Below are positions 40,993-49,529 of a stretch of DNA of 50,847 nucleotides, in pieces; the stretch's first letter is position 1; every line of letters begins with the position of its first letter. The notes below the pieces were generated by a model. It was not told where the DNA came from and did no database searches. It saw only the letters and a program-made list of their open reading frames with translations. Origin of the DNA: Phenylobacterium sp. (GTDB lineage Bacteria; Pseudomonadota; Alphaproteobacteria; Caulobacterales; Caulobacteraceae); the NCBI RefSeq assembly GCF_030697925.1, contig NZ_JAUYOJ010000239.1, positions 1 to 50,847 on the forward strand. The letters run 5' to 3'. Made by a program: the position numbers and the translations under genes.

Positions 40993-42012
40993 ATGAGGGC
41001 GCTGGTGTTCGCGGGCGAGCGGCGGCTCGAGTGGCAGGAGCGGGCGGCCCTGACCGTGCAGGGCGATCTGGAGGCGATCGTCCGCCCCATCGCGTCCACC
41101 ACCTGCGACCTCGACCGGCGCATCCTCACCGGGCGCAGCCCGTTCGCGCCGCCGTTCGACATCGGCCACGAGTGCGCCGCCGAGGTGCTCGCCATCGGCG
41201 ACAAGGTGCGCAAAGTGAAGCCCGGCGATGTGGTCGTCGTCCCCTGGCACGTGGCCTGCGGGATCTGCCGCGCTTGCGTCGGCGGGCTCCCGGCGCATTG
41301 CGAGGCGATGGGGCGGCTCTCCGGCTACGGCGTCCCCATCGCGGGCGACTGGGGCGGCCTGTTCTCGGAGGAGGTCCGCGTGCCCTTCGCTGACGGCATG
41401 CTCGTGCCGGTGCCGGACGGGCTCGATCCCGTCGCGGTGGCGAGCGCCAGCGACAACCTCACCGACGCCTACATCGGCGTGCGCCGCGGCCTCGCCAAGC
41501 ATCCGGGCGCGCGGGTGCTCGTGGTCGCGGGCGTCGAGAGCCTCGGCCTGTTCGCCGCCGACCATGCCCTGGCCGCCGGGGCGGAAGGCGTGGACTACGT
41601 CGACGCCGATGCGCGCCGGCGCAGCGTCGCCGAGGGCCTGGGCGCCAGGGTCTTCGCAGGCCTGGATCCCGGCTTCGACCGCCGGTACCGGGTGGTCATC
41701 GGCGCCTCGCGGGATCCGGCCGATCTCAAGGCGGCGCTGATGGCGCTGGCGCCCGGCGGCCACTGCTCTAACCTGACGATGTTCTTCGGCGACACGCTGA
41801 TGCCGCTCTGGGAGATGTACCTGCGCGACGTCACCTTCTCGATCGGCCTGCCCAGCGTGGCCCCGCACATCCCAGCCGTCCTGAACCTGGCCAGGTGCGG
41901 CCACATCCATCCCGAGCGCCTGGTGCAGGTGATCGACTGGAACGACGCCTGCGAGGGGCTCCTCGAACCGCACCTCAAGCCGGTGATGGTCCGGCCGCGG
42001 CTCCTCGCATGA
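40993..42012 (+). CDS. Zinc-dependent alcohol dehydrogenase (MDR)
   Basis: 339 residues with the catalytic zinc Cys in STTCDLDRR, GHE in DIGHECAAEV, and a structural-zinc cluster CGICRACVGGLPAHC, unlike the two zinc-less MDRs of the island. The nucleotide site (VVAGVESLGLFAAD) lacks the usual GxGxxG and reads GVESLG. It oxidises or reduces an alcohol/aldehyde pair of unknown identity. It is divergent from MarR. The stop overlaps the start of a glutathione S-transferase fragment (ATGA), so a two-gene operon once existed. Confidence 0.9.
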   Translation: MRALVFAGERRLEWQERAALTVQGDLEAIVRPIASTTCDLDRRILTGRSPFAPPFDIGHECAAEVLAIGDKVRKVKPGDVVVVPWHVACGICRACVGGLPAHCEAMGRLSGYGVPIAGDWGGLFSEEVRVPFADGMLVPVPDGLDPVAVASASDNLTDAYIGVRRGLAKHPGARVLVVAGVESLGLFAADHALAAGAEGVDYVDADARRRSVAEGLGARVFAGLDPGFDRRYRVVIGASRDPADLKAALMALAPGGHCSNLTMFFGDTLMPLWEMYLRDVTFSIGLPSVAPHIPAVLNLARCGHIHPERLVQVIDWNDACEGLLEPHLKPVMVRPRLLA

Positions 42013-42227
42013 GGCTCTTCTACTCCGCGGCCTCCCCGTACGTGCGCAAGGTCCTGGTCTGCGCCGACGAGGTGGGGATGCGGGACGCGATCGAGCTCGT
42101 GCCTATGGCGCGATCCTTGACCAAGCTCCAGAGGCAGGCTGGGGCTGGCCATGGCCTTCAGGGAGGGGATCGCGGGGGTTCAATACCTCCGCTCATCCCG
42201 GCGACTGCCGGGACCCAGATGGCGTAG
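42009..42227 (+). pseudogene. Truncated glutathione S-transferase (N-terminal fragment)
   Basis: Starting at the ATGA overlap with the dehydrogenase stop, the first 34 residues (MRLFYSAASPYVRKVLVCAD, then IELVPMA) are the thioredoxin-like N-terminus of a GST, with the SPYVRK active-site region. After that the sequence turns into unrelated codons and ends at 42227; the glutathione-binding SxP region and the helical domain are missing. A deletion or insertion cut the gene shortly after codon 34. Confidence 0.7.
42197..42212. repeat. REP-like hairpin
   Basis: CCCGGC-gact-GCCGGG within TCATCCCGGCGACTGCCGGG, a shape often seen in dispersed intergenic repeats of alphaproteobacteria. Only one copy is in the window. 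The remaining stretch to 42761 holds no gene that I can support. Confidence 0.45.
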
Positions 42228-42761
42228 CTTTGAGGGGGCTCCAGCCGCGCAGCGCTGATCCAATCAGCCTCCCCGCTATCGGATCTGCGTCCCAGCCTCG
42301 CCGGGAGAGCGGTGTTGGTGAGGCCGCTAGCAAAAAAGTTCAGAGACGTGATCAGCCGCCCTCGCCACGCCTGGGCGCCACCTGCACCGAATTCGGCAGG
42401 CCAGCGTCGAGTGACGCCTGGCGCGCGGGCCCTGGCCGAAACCGGCAGGCCGGCGCGGCCCACGACGATCTGCTGGACATCGGAGGACCGGGCTCCAGAG
42501 CGGTCTGCAGCGACGACGCCAAGCGCCGTGACCCTCTCGGGCGCGAAGGCGCCCTGGCGACCGCCGATTGGGGCGCGGGCATCGCTGGCCATTCCGGCGT
42601 TGGAGGTCTGGTTCATGGGACGGCCTCCCGCTGATAGATCGACGCTGTATATGGAATGGCGTTCTTCGGGCTATATTAGCTAGGAAGGCGGGGTATTTGT
42701 CGCAAAACTGGCCCGTAGATCAGCATTGACTTAGTCCATTCGTGTCGAGAATCTCAAATTT

Positions 42762-43241
42762 ATGGTTCAAACAGCGCATTCAAGTTTTGACCGGGTGGAT
42801 CGTGCGATACTTTCCGAGTTGGCCGGGCAAGGTCGCATCAGTTGGCGAGACCTAGCCGTGCGGGTCGGCCTGTCGCTCACGCCCGTCTTGCGCCGCGTCC
42901 GTAGGCTGGAGGATCAGGGATTCATTACGGGGTATTCCGCGCGCTTCGACGAAGCCCGGCTTGGCGCCTCGTTCAGCGCCTTTGTGTCGGTGACGCTGGA
43001 GCGGCAGGCGGAAGAGGCGCTCGAGGTGTTCGAGACCCAGATTGCTCGCGCGCCCGAGGTGATGAGTTGCTATCTCATGTCCGGCGGTTCGGACTATCTG
43101 CTCCGGGTAGTAGCGGCCGACCTCGGCGCCTACCAGGCGTTCATGACCGGCGTCCTCACCCGGATCCCGGGGGTCGCGCGCATCCAATCCTCCTTCGCCC
43201 TGAAGTTGGTGATCGAGCGCAGCGCGCCGCCGTTTCGCTGA
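42762..43241 (+). CDS. Lrp/AsnC family transcriptional regulator
   Basis: 159 residues. An N-terminal HTH (DRVDRAILSELAGQGRISWRDLAVRVGLSLTPVLRRVRRLEDQGFITGY) is followed by the RAM/AsnC ligand domain with VMSCYLMSGGSDYLLRVVAADL. It is a stand-alone gene in the debris region with no intact neighbour to regulate, so it may act on genes outside the window or on itself. No strong ribosome site precedes the ATG. Confidence 0.92.
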   Translation: MVQTAHSSFDRVDRAILSELAGQGRISWRDLAVRVGLSLTPVLRRVRRLEDQGFITGYSARFDEARLGASFSAFVSVTLERQAEEALEVFETQIARAPEVMSCYLMSGGSDYLLRVVAADLGAYQAFMTGVLTRIPGVARIQSSFALKLVIERSAPPFR

Positions 43242-43458
43242 GGCAGGCGGGTTGGCGCCCACACCCTGCCGGAAAGGCGATAGCCAGCCCGCTTCCGGCG
43301 TTGTCAGCTGGCCGGCCCTCGATTTCTTCTGCAACGACGTCCGAGCCCTCGTCCAGCGCGCTGGGCGGTTGCGTGGTTGCAGTATGGTTGCAGTGTCGCG
43401 GCCAGCTACTCCGGCCGGCTCAGCGCTCTCCCCACGAGCTTGCAATCACTGGAGAATT

Positions 43459-43499
43459 CGGCGCGCCCGGTAACGATTCGAACGTCCGACCCTCAGATT
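43459..43499 (-). tRNA. tRNA-Arg(CCT)-like 3'-half remnant (possible attachment site)
   Basis: On the minus strand the sequence reads AATCTGAGGGTCGGACG, T-loop TTCGAAT, CGTT, then CCGGGCGCGCC. This matches the anticodon-stem 3' side, variable loop, T-arm and acceptor 3' strand of an alphaproteobacterial tRNA-Arg(CCT) as I recall it, with one inserted base (43471) and CCG in place of CCA. The 5' half is absent, so it is not a functional gene. A 3' tRNA half is what integrase-mediated insertion leaves at one end. The relaxase remnant begins 33 nt away. The rest of 43,242-43,531 shows nothing else. Confidence 0.45.
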
Positions 43500-43531
43500 C
43501 CTAGACTGAAGATCGTGGATTTGAGTCTGGG

Positions 43532-44925
43532 TTAGCCGCCAATCCGAACCTCGCACGCCACGGGCCGCCCGAGCCGCTCGGCGCGTTTCAAGCAGGCGTC
43601 GAGAACGCGGCGGTTCTGGACCACGATCTCCTCGCCCCGCCCGAGCCGGCGCCACGCGCTCGCGTCGGCTCCGCGCATAAGGCGTGCGCCCGCCGCCCAT
43701 CGATCCTGGCCCATGGCGGCGGCCGCGAGGCGCTCGGGAACCTGCCACGACGCCGGCAAGGCGCGCGCGGCCGGACCCGACAGTCCCAGCCAGGCCACCA
43801 AGGCGGCCACCGCCCCCGCCAGGGCCGCATAGGCGACGCTACGGCGTTGAGCCTCACGCGTTCGGACTACCCCGGCCGACTGCGCCAGGACGCCGGTCGC
43901 GTTGGAGAAGGCCGTCGTGACGCCCGAGAGCTCGCGAAGGATCTCCTGGCGCCCCGCTGCGACATGGACGCGAAGCTGCGAGGCGACCACATCCGGCGTT
44001 AGGGCGAGCACCGGATTCCGGCCCGAGCTTGCCGCCGCCCTGCCGCGCCGCCTCGGCGGCCTGGAGCAAAGGCCGGGGATCGGCGTCGCGTGCCTTGTCC
44101 ACCAGACCAGGCTCGGCCTTCGCGCTCCCCGACATCGCCTTGCCAAGCCTCGGACGCTCGCGGTCGAGCGCATGTGAAGCCCGCTCCAGCGCCAGCTGCT
44201 GATGCGGCAACACCGGCAGGTCCGAACCATGCATGCGGGCGATCTCGGCATGGGCCCGCGCGAAGTCGCGCGTCAGCGCCGGGAGACTGGTTTCCGGCGG
44301 CGGCGGTTCCTGAGGCTTAGAGCCAGGCGTGAAGCTTCCAAACACCCCGCCTCGGCCCGATCCCGCGCTTTCCACTGCCAGCCCGCGTCGGCTGGCGAAC
44401 GGCTCGGCATAGTCGAGGGTGGTGTCCTTGGCGCGCTCTCGGCCCAACGTCTGCGCCAGACGCTGTGACGTCGCAAAGGTCTCCCGGTCGTAGTGGAGCA
44501 CAACATCCTGGCGATGACGCGATAGCGCCACATAGGTCGCGTGCCGGTCCATGTGCGCGCTCGCCAGGACATGGCCCCGATCCACCGTGACCCCCTGCGA
44601 TTTGTGGATCGTCGTCGCGTAGCCGTGGTCGAGATCGCCATAGGTCTTCAGTTCCACGTCAACCCGGCGTCCGTCGTCCAACCGGACACGAAGGGCCCTA
44701 TCGCTGATGGTCTCGACCTGGCCAAGACTGCCGTTCTTCACGCCGAGCGAGCGCTCATTGCGCAGGAACGTCACTCGGTCGCCGGCGGCGAACTCACGTG
44801 TGCCGGCGGTCGTCTCGACCGGGCAGTCCGGGCCCAGCGCGCCGCCCTCGCGCATGCGCGCGCGCGAGGCGATTGAGCGCGCCCACATCGCGCCGGGTGT
44901 AGGCCAGCATCACCTGCGAGGCCTA
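43532..44925 (-). pseudogene. TraA-type conjugative relaxase/helicase C-terminal pseudogene
   Basis: The minus strand encodes the C-terminal part of a TraA/MobA-RecD-like protein: VMLAYTRRDVGALN, AAGDRVTFLRNE, then DHGYATTIHKSQGVTVDRGHVLASAHMDRHATYVALSRH (helicase motifs V-VI), followed by a tail with one membrane segment (YAALAGAVAALVAWLGL) ending PVACEVRIGG. The reading frame shifts at a GCGCGC run near 44,870 and again near 44,010, and the N-terminal relaxase domain is missing. The last part may instead be a separate overlapping gene. Its 3' end is repeated at 39,994. It shows past residence of a plasmid or integrative conjugative element. Confidence 0.75.
43533..43564. repeat. Relaxase 3' end, copy 2 of a 32-bp direct repeat
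   Basis: It matches 39994-40025 at 30 of 32 positions in the same orientation. The two copies bracket the MarR/dehydrogenase/Lrp segment of about 3.5 kb. Confidence 0.75.
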
Positions 44926-44950
44926 TGTAGAGATGTGGCTCAGCTGATCG

Positions 44951-45292
44951 TTATTCATGGAAGTCGGTCAGCTCGAACTGATTACCCGCCGGGTCCAGCA
45001 GCACGACGCTCGAGGCGTCGTCAGGTGCGTCGAAGAAGGGCTTGGCCCCCAGACCCAAGGCCTGATCGGCCCGCTCACGCAAGGTCGTACGGTCCGGCAA
45101 CTCAAATACCGGCACGCAGCCGCAGCCGACCGGCACGTTGTCGAGTGGAAGCAGCGCCAATCGAATATCGCCCACCATGAATTCGCACCAGCCCTCGAAG
45201 TCCTTGTGAGGCGCCGTTCCCAGGAAGTTCGTCCAGAAGGCGCGCGCTGGATCGAGATCGGTGACCTTGAAGTAGATTGTGCGGATATGCAT
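44951..45292 (-). CDS. VOC superfamily (glyoxalase-like) protein
   Basis: 113 residues, two beta-alpha-beta-beta-beta halves: MHIRTIYFKVTDLDPARAFWTNFLG at the start and VVLLDPAGNQFELTDF at the end, the normal single-domain VOC form. AAGGAC lies about 9 nt before the ATG. Such proteins bind a metal and act as lyases, dioxygenases or resistance proteins; no specific function can be given. It is in the same direction as the small gene at 45316. Confidence 0.88.
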   Translation of the reverse strand: MHIRTIYFKVTDLDPARAFWTNFLGTAPHKDFEGWCEFMVGDIRLALLPLDNVPVGCGCVPVFELPDRTTLRERADQALGLGAKPFFDAPDDASSVVLLDPAGNQFELTDFHE

Positions 45293-45315
45293 TCGAGCCG
45301 TCCTTCAGCGCCGAT

Positions 45316-45594
45316 TCAGACCCGGCCCGGTTCGTCGATTTGGCGCAGCAGTTTGATCCGGCCATCGTCGCTCGTGACGTCGAACCTCAGCCAGTCGGCG
45401 CCGCTCTTGAGATCCGCGAACAAGCCGGTCGGGTCCTCATGAAAATGCAGTCGAGCCTGCCCTCGTTCGTAGAAGACCCCCGGCTTGCGTTCCTGAAGCC
45501 TTGATCGCAGCCGCAGTTCCTCCAATAGCCACGAGAGCTCGTGGAGGGCGGACTCGCCGGCATGTCTCATCGACTTTGCCCTCATCATTTTCAT
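45316..45594 (-). CDS. Conserved hypothetical small protein
   Basis: 92 residues if the ATG at 45594 is used; ATGs at 45588, 45585 and 45570 are alternatives. The segment ERGQARLHFHEDPTGLFADLKSGADWLRFDVTSDDGR looks like a real compact fold, but I do not recognise the family. No signal peptide or membrane helix is visible. It is divergent from TetR 3 with a dyad between, and 23 nt upstream of the VOC gene in the same direction. TetR 3 probably controls both. Confidence 0.65.
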   Translation of the reverse strand: MKMMRAKSMRHAGESALHELSWLLEELRLRSRLQERKPGVFYERGQARLHFHEDPTGLFADLKSGADWLRFDVTSDDGRIKLLRQIDEPGRV

Positions 45595-45611
45595 TGACTG
45601 TAAACTCAATG
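45592..45611. promoter_or_regulatory. Dyad between TetR 3 and the divergent small gene
   Basis: CATTGA-CTGTAAAC-TCAATG, 6-bp perfect arms, 17 nt before the TetR 3 start. A second overlapping pair, TTGACT...AGTCAA, surrounds it. Likely the autoregulatory TetR 3 operator. Confidence 0.5.
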
Positions 45612-45628
45612 AGTGAAAAGTCAACGTC

Positions 45629-46222
45629 ATGAAAGCCCTTACTCTTCGCGAGAAGCAGCGGCGGGAGACGCGGGAGCGGATATTGTTCGCCGCCTGCGAG
45701 CTGTTCGGGCGAGACGGCTTCTCGGCGGTTCGCACCCAGGACGTCGCCCTGGAGGCGGGCGTCTCCCATGGCGCGGTCTTCGCGCATTTCCTGACGCGGG
45801 AAGCGCTCATCGCCGCGGCAGTGGAAGACACTGTCGTGCGGAGCGTGAACTTGGTTCGCCACGAACTGAGGCTGACGAACAGCGCGACAGATGTCCTTCA
45901 CGCCCATCTCGCCGTATTGGCCGAGCATGAGGGGCTCCATGCCAACATCGTCGCCGAACAGCGGACCCTCCCTGCCGGGGTTCAGGCGCGGCTCATCGAG
46001 GTCAATTCAGGCGTTGCATCGCATCTCTTGGCCTCCCTCGAGCGGGACGTGGGCGCCGCGTCCTTGAAGGTCGAACGCCATTTCGTCTTCAACACCTGGC
46101 TCGCACTCGTGCACTATTATCTGCTGAACCGGCACCTCTTCGCGCCAGGCCGGTCGGTCCTGACCGAGCGGGCCGACGAACTCGTGCGGAACTACTTGGC
46201 CCTCATCGGAGATTCGAAGTGA
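45629..46222 (+). CDS. TetR family transcriptional regulator 3
   Basis: 197 residues: HTH region RETRERILFAACELFGRDGFSAVRTQDVALEAGVSHGAVFAHFLTREALI, then an all-helical ligand domain. It is only distantly related to TetR 1 and 2; its recognition helix VSHGAVFAHF differs, so it should bind a different operator. Its stop overlaps the GTG of the Zn-ribbon gene. It probably controls the divergent 45316 and 44951 genes. Confidence 0.9.
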   Translation: MKALTLREKQRRETRERILFAACELFGRDGFSAVRTQDVALEAGVSHGAVFAHFLTREALIAAAVEDTVVRSVNLVRHELRLTNSATDVLHAHLAVLAEHEGLHANIVAEQRTLPAGVQARLIEVNSGVASHLLASLERDVGAASLKVERHFVFNTWLALVHYYLLNRHLFAPGRSVLTERADELVRNYLALIGDSK

Positions 46223-46473
46223 CCGCGAACTGCATCGCCTGCGGCATGCCAATGGATCGCCAGGAGGACCACGCGCTGGCCGATGCTGCGAGGCCCTACT
46301 GTCGCTACTGCGCGAGGGAGGATGGAACGATGCTGTCCTATCCAGAGAAACTCGCGGGCTACGCGGGCTGGCTCGTATCAACCCAGGGGCTGGACAGGAC
46401 GGTCGCCGAAAGCCAAGCGGCGACGATCCTCAGGCAGTTGCCTGCATGGCGCGAGCGACATTCTCGGACTTGA
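46219..46473 (+). CDS. Small putative zinc-ribbon protein
   Basis: 84 residues from the GTG at 46219, overlapping the TetR 3 stop (GTGA), so translationally coupled. The N-terminal half has CIACGMPM and, after a His, YCRYC: two CxxC pairs fitting a zinc ribbon (putative zinc-ribbon domain). The C-terminal helical half (LSYPEKLAGYAGWLV..) often follows it. Function unknown; coupling to the TetR suggests a shared response. Confidence 0.8.
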   Translation: MTANCIACGMPMDRQEDHALADAARPYCRYCAREDGTMLSYPEKLAGYAGWLVSTQGLDRTVAESQAATILRQLPAWRERHSRT

Positions 46474-46917
46474 CCATCTTGTGACGGCCAGCGAAGCCGT
46501 CGTTCTTCTGGCCTGTCCGCCATGACCCGACCTTGTCTCGTGCGCGAACTGATCGTCTCCCCGCCATGCTCCGCACGGCCAGCGAGCGACCGTCAGGCCT
46601 GAGAGAGGCGACCGGCTGGCCTTGACACGAAAATCCCCATGAAGGCTGCACAGGAGCCGCGCGATCCGCGCCGCGGGCGGCGCCGCCGAGCGGCCGGCGG
46701 CGGCCCAGGGCCGCCGGCTTCGGGCGCGCCCGAGGGAGCCGTGGCACACGGCGGGACCGAGCGCGACCGCCGGGCGCTCTCACAACAACAGGACCGGCCG
46801 CGTGCGCCTAGGACCCCTGGTCGCAAGGCATACCCAGGCGCCTAGGCAGTGCGGACGACCTGAGGAAAGATGCGCTTCGGAGAATGAGCCGCAGCGGCGT
46901 CGAGATGGAGGGCGGAC
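46474..46917. other. Non-coding stretch with strong GC-rich hairpins
   Basis: No frame here looks protein-like. A 9-bp perfect stem, GCCGGCGGC (46693-46701) with GCCGCCGGC (46710-46718), is followed by the self-complementary TCGGGCGCGCCCGA (46720-46733). There is no T run, so terminator function is doubtful. Confidence 0.4.
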
Positions 46918-47364
46918 ATGGCGCGCAAACCAGCGGGCGCACGCTCAAGCGGCGGTCCCGCCCAAGCCGGCGACCGTCAGCGACAGCCCGCTGCTCGGCA
47001 ATCGCGCCCGGGTGGGTCGCGCCCGGGTGGGTGGAGCGAGTCTGGCGGCTCACGCGTCATCCGATGGACCCCGCTCCCCTGGTGGCGAAGGCGCCTGACA
47101 GGCCTCCAGGCCCTTTTGGTGGCGGCAGCCACCTTCCTCGCGGTGTTCCTGGGCGGTGTCTTTGGACCGGGCATGTTGAAGAGCCAGTGGGTCGGCGCCT
47201 TGAAGGTCAGCTCCCCGCGGGTGGCTCACGCGCCCTACTATCCGACATGCAGCTCAGCCCATGCGGCGGGCGTCTACTCGCTTCGAGCGGGAGAGCCGGG
47301 GTACCGCGAAGCCCTCGACCGCGACCGCGACGGGCTTGCCTGTGAGCCCTACACGCCGCGCTGA
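46918..47364 (+). CDS. Membrane-anchored excalibur-domain protein
   Basis: 148 residues. A basic, Arg/Pro/Gly-rich cytoplasmic N-terminus (1-60) is followed by one membrane helix (about 62-84, LQALLVAAATFLAVFLGGVFG), a linker, and a C-terminal excalibur domain of about 40 residues with PTCSSAHAAG and the calcium-loop-like DRDRDGLACEPY ending. The two Cys are those expected for this domain. GGAGG lies 7 nt before the ATG. The domain would be periplasmic. Function unknown; excalibur domains often occur with nucleases but none is fused here. Confidence 0.82.
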   Translation: MARKPAGARSSGGPAQAGDRQRQPAARQSRPGGSRPGGWSESGGSRVIRWTPLPWWRRRLTGLQALLVAAATFLAVFLGGVFGPGMLKSQWVGALKVSSPRVAHAPYYPTCSSAHAAGVYSLRAGEPGYREALDRDRDGLACEPYTPR

Positions 47365-47473
47365 GACGTGCGCCAGGGCGCGGAGCGTGAGGCCCGGGGC
47401 GACCTGCGCGTCGGGACCGAGCGCGGCCGCCGGCCGCACTCCGTCTCAAAGGAGGTCAGGCGATAGCCGGATC

Positions 47474-47926
47474 TCAGGCCTTGGCGCGGCCGCGTTTGGG
47501 GGCGGGCGTCACCTTCCGGCCGAGACCGATCGTTTTCGCCATCTGCGAGCGCGCCGCGCTGTAGTTTGGCGAGACCATCGGGTAGTCCCGGGGAAGGCCC
47601 CATTTCTCGCGGTACTGCTCCGGCGTCAGGCCCTTTACCGACAGATGCCGCCGCAGCGTCTTGTAGCCGCGGCCGTCCTCGAAACTCACCAGGGCCTCGG
47701 GCGTGATCGACCTGCGGATCTGGGCCGGGGTGAGCTTGGTCGCCGGCTCCATCGGCGCCTCGGCCGCCGCACGTGAAGGTTCACCGCCCGCAGACACGGC
47801 CTGGAGGCTCGTGGCGATCTGCGAGATCACGTTGGGAATATCAGCAGCGACCACGTGCGTATTGGAGAAATAGGCCGCGGCGACGTCGGCCACCAGTTCG
47901 CGGAGGTTATTGTTGTCGTCAGCCAC
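47474..47926 (-). CDS. Ros/MucR family transcriptional regulator, Cys-less variant
   Basis: 150 residues from a GTG start with GGAGAG upstream. The MucR region ITPEALVSFEDGRGYKTLRRHLSVKGLTPEQYREKWGLPRDYPMV is clear. The usual zinc-finger Cys residues (CLxCG) are replaced by SFEDG, as in some known MucR homologues that fold without Cys ligands. MucR proteins bind AT-rich DNA and regulate broadly. It is divergent from XRE 1 across 245 nt. Confidence 0.92.
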   Translation of the reverse strand: MADDNNNLRELVADVAAAYFSNTHVVAADIPNVISQIATSLQAVSAGGEPSRAAAEAPMEPATKLTPAQIRRSITPEALVSFEDGRGYKTLRRHLSVKGLTPEQYREKWGLPRDYPMVSPNYSAARSQMAKTIGLGRKVTPAPKRGRAKA

Positions 47927-48171
47927 AAGATCTCTCCGCGCGAATGTTCGGCATCGATAGAAACATCAAGCTGCCTTGGCAAGGCGACCGGGTTGAGCGC
48001 CGCTTCGAAGTCTCCGCGAAGACTGAATGTCTGGGATGGATTCTTGGCCCTCGGCGGCCGCGCGGCGAAGTCGACCCAAGAGACCCATGGGGCGGGCAAG
48101 CTGCATCGAGTTGCGCCGACCCAGCTTGGGGCTGCATTTAACGGCGCCCCCTCCACCCAGAGGCGATTCAC

Positions 48172-48561
48172 ATGGCCCCACACAAGAAGGCCTCGAAATG
48201 GCCCGACCCCATCGACCTCCAGGTCGGCCTGCAGATCCGCGCGCGGCGAAAACTGATCGGCTCAAGCCAATCGGCCCTGGCCTCCGCCATCGGCGTGAGC
48301 TTCCAGCAGGTGCAGAAGTACGAAAGGGGCGCCAACCGGGTCTCGGCCTCGATGATGTCGCGGATCGCCAAGCATCTGGGCTGCCGGCCGTCCGATCTCA
48401 TGTCGGATGGAGACGCCACCAACGCCGCGCCTCTGGACCTGGCGTTCGTGAGCGAGCCCGGCGGCGCCGAACTCGCCAAGGCGTTCATGAGCCTCTCGCC
48501 CAAGCTCCGGCGCGCGCTTGTTGAGCTTGCCCGCACCATGGCGATCGAAGTGGGCTCCTAG
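48172..48561 (+). CDS. XRE-family helix-turn-helix regulator 1
   Basis: 129 residues. HTH_3 spans about 17-72: LQVGLQIRARRKLIGSSQSALASAIGVSFQQVQKYERGANRVSASMMSRIAKHL. The C-terminal half (about 80-125, MSLSPKLRRALVELARTMA) is helical and probably dimerises. AGAGG lies 8 nt before the ATG. It closely resembles XRE 2 in layout. No toxin partner is seen next to it. Confidence 0.9.
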   Translation: MAPHKKASKWPDPIDLQVGLQIRARRKLIGSSQSALASAIGVSFQQVQKYERGANRVSASMMSRIAKHLGCRPSDLMSDGDATNAAPLDLAFVSEPGGAELAKAFMSLSPKLRRALVELARTMAIEVGS

Positions 48562-48835
48562 GCCGGCCCAGCCAGGAAGACGGAGGGAGGCTACCGGCGG
48601 GACAAGGGACGGGCCCCACGCCCGCTCTCGGCCTGGCCGGCGACATCAACCCGTCGGACACCCGCATGCCGCGCGCATCGCTTGCGACGCCCGCCACGAT
48701 TGTGCATAGTCGCCTAGACGCTCGCAGCCATCGCTGCGACGTCCGCGCCCTACGCGCCCGCCTCGCGTAGACGTCCGCCCGGCTCCAACCCTTGCGGTTC
48801 CAGCCGGCCAGCGCGCGAAGCAAAGGACGTTCACC

Positions 48836-49285
48836 ATGACCCAGCCTGGGCGGGGCCAGACCCCGCATCCTGTCGACCTGCATGTCGGCCGCCGCGTCCG
48901 CGGCCGCCGCAAGCTCCTGAGGATGAGCCTCGAAAACCTCGCCGGCGACATCGGCGTCGCCTATCAGCAGCTCCAGAAGTATGAGCTCGGCCACAACCGC
49001 ATCAGCGCCTCGACCCTCTACCGGATCGCCGAGGCCCTGCAGACCCCCATCGACTACTTCTACGATGGCCTGCCCTCCCCCGGCGTCAGGCCCGACGGCG
49101 ACGGCCGCGACGCCCTCGACCAGCTCCTCACCCTTCCCGGCGGCCTCGACCTGGTCCGCGGTCTGATCCCCCTTCCCGACCGAGTCCGCCGGCGCCTGGC
49201 CGCCCTGCTGGAGGACATCGCCGGCGCCGGGACAGACGAGAGTTCGCCGCATCCGCCCCCCAGGTCGCTCAGGGCGGTGAACTAG
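48836..49285 (+). CDS. XRE-family helix-turn-helix regulator 2
   Basis: 149 residues. HTH (about 14-69) VGRRVRGRRKLLRMSLENLAGDIGVAYQQLQKYELGHNRISASTLYRIAEAL, then YFYDGLP and a helical tail (PDRVRRRLAALLEDIAG). AAAGGA lies upstream of the ATG. A paralogue in design of XRE 1, 274 nt away with no gene between. Its target is unknown. No gene is seen in 49,286-49,529. Confidence 0.9.
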   Translation: MTQPGRGQTPHPVDLHVGRRVRGRRKLLRMSLENLAGDIGVAYQQLQKYELGHNRISASTLYRIAEALQTPIDYFYDGLPSPGVRPDGDGRDALDQLLTLPGGLDLVRGLIPLPDRVRRRLAALLEDIAGAGTDESSPHPPPRSLRAVN

Positions 49286-49529
49286 CTCGAGACCCGCAAC
49301 ATTGTGGCTCGTCCGAAGGCCGGCGACCGCAATGGGGGTTCGCCGCCTTCGGCGCTCTCTCAACCACCGTCCTTGCGCATTCCTGCGGATAGGGCTCTCC
49401 GGCTGCGAGGAGGTGCGCCTGACAAACGACAGCTTGGCGCCAGGAACGGACCTTTGGATCTGGCCGGGAAACGGACGCTCGGCGTCAGCTCAACTCACCC
49501 CTGATCATCTGGGCAGGCCCGCCGAAGTA

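Noticed and set aside
42158..42616. 152-codon minus-strand frame after the GST fragment
   Set aside because: Low-complexity Ala/Arg/Gly sequence with no motif or ribosome site; it spans the GST fragment end and a REP-like hairpin.
46639..46845. 68-codon plus-strand frame rich in Arg, Gly and Pro
   Set aside because: Composition reflects GC-rich hairpin DNA; no domain or good ribosome site.
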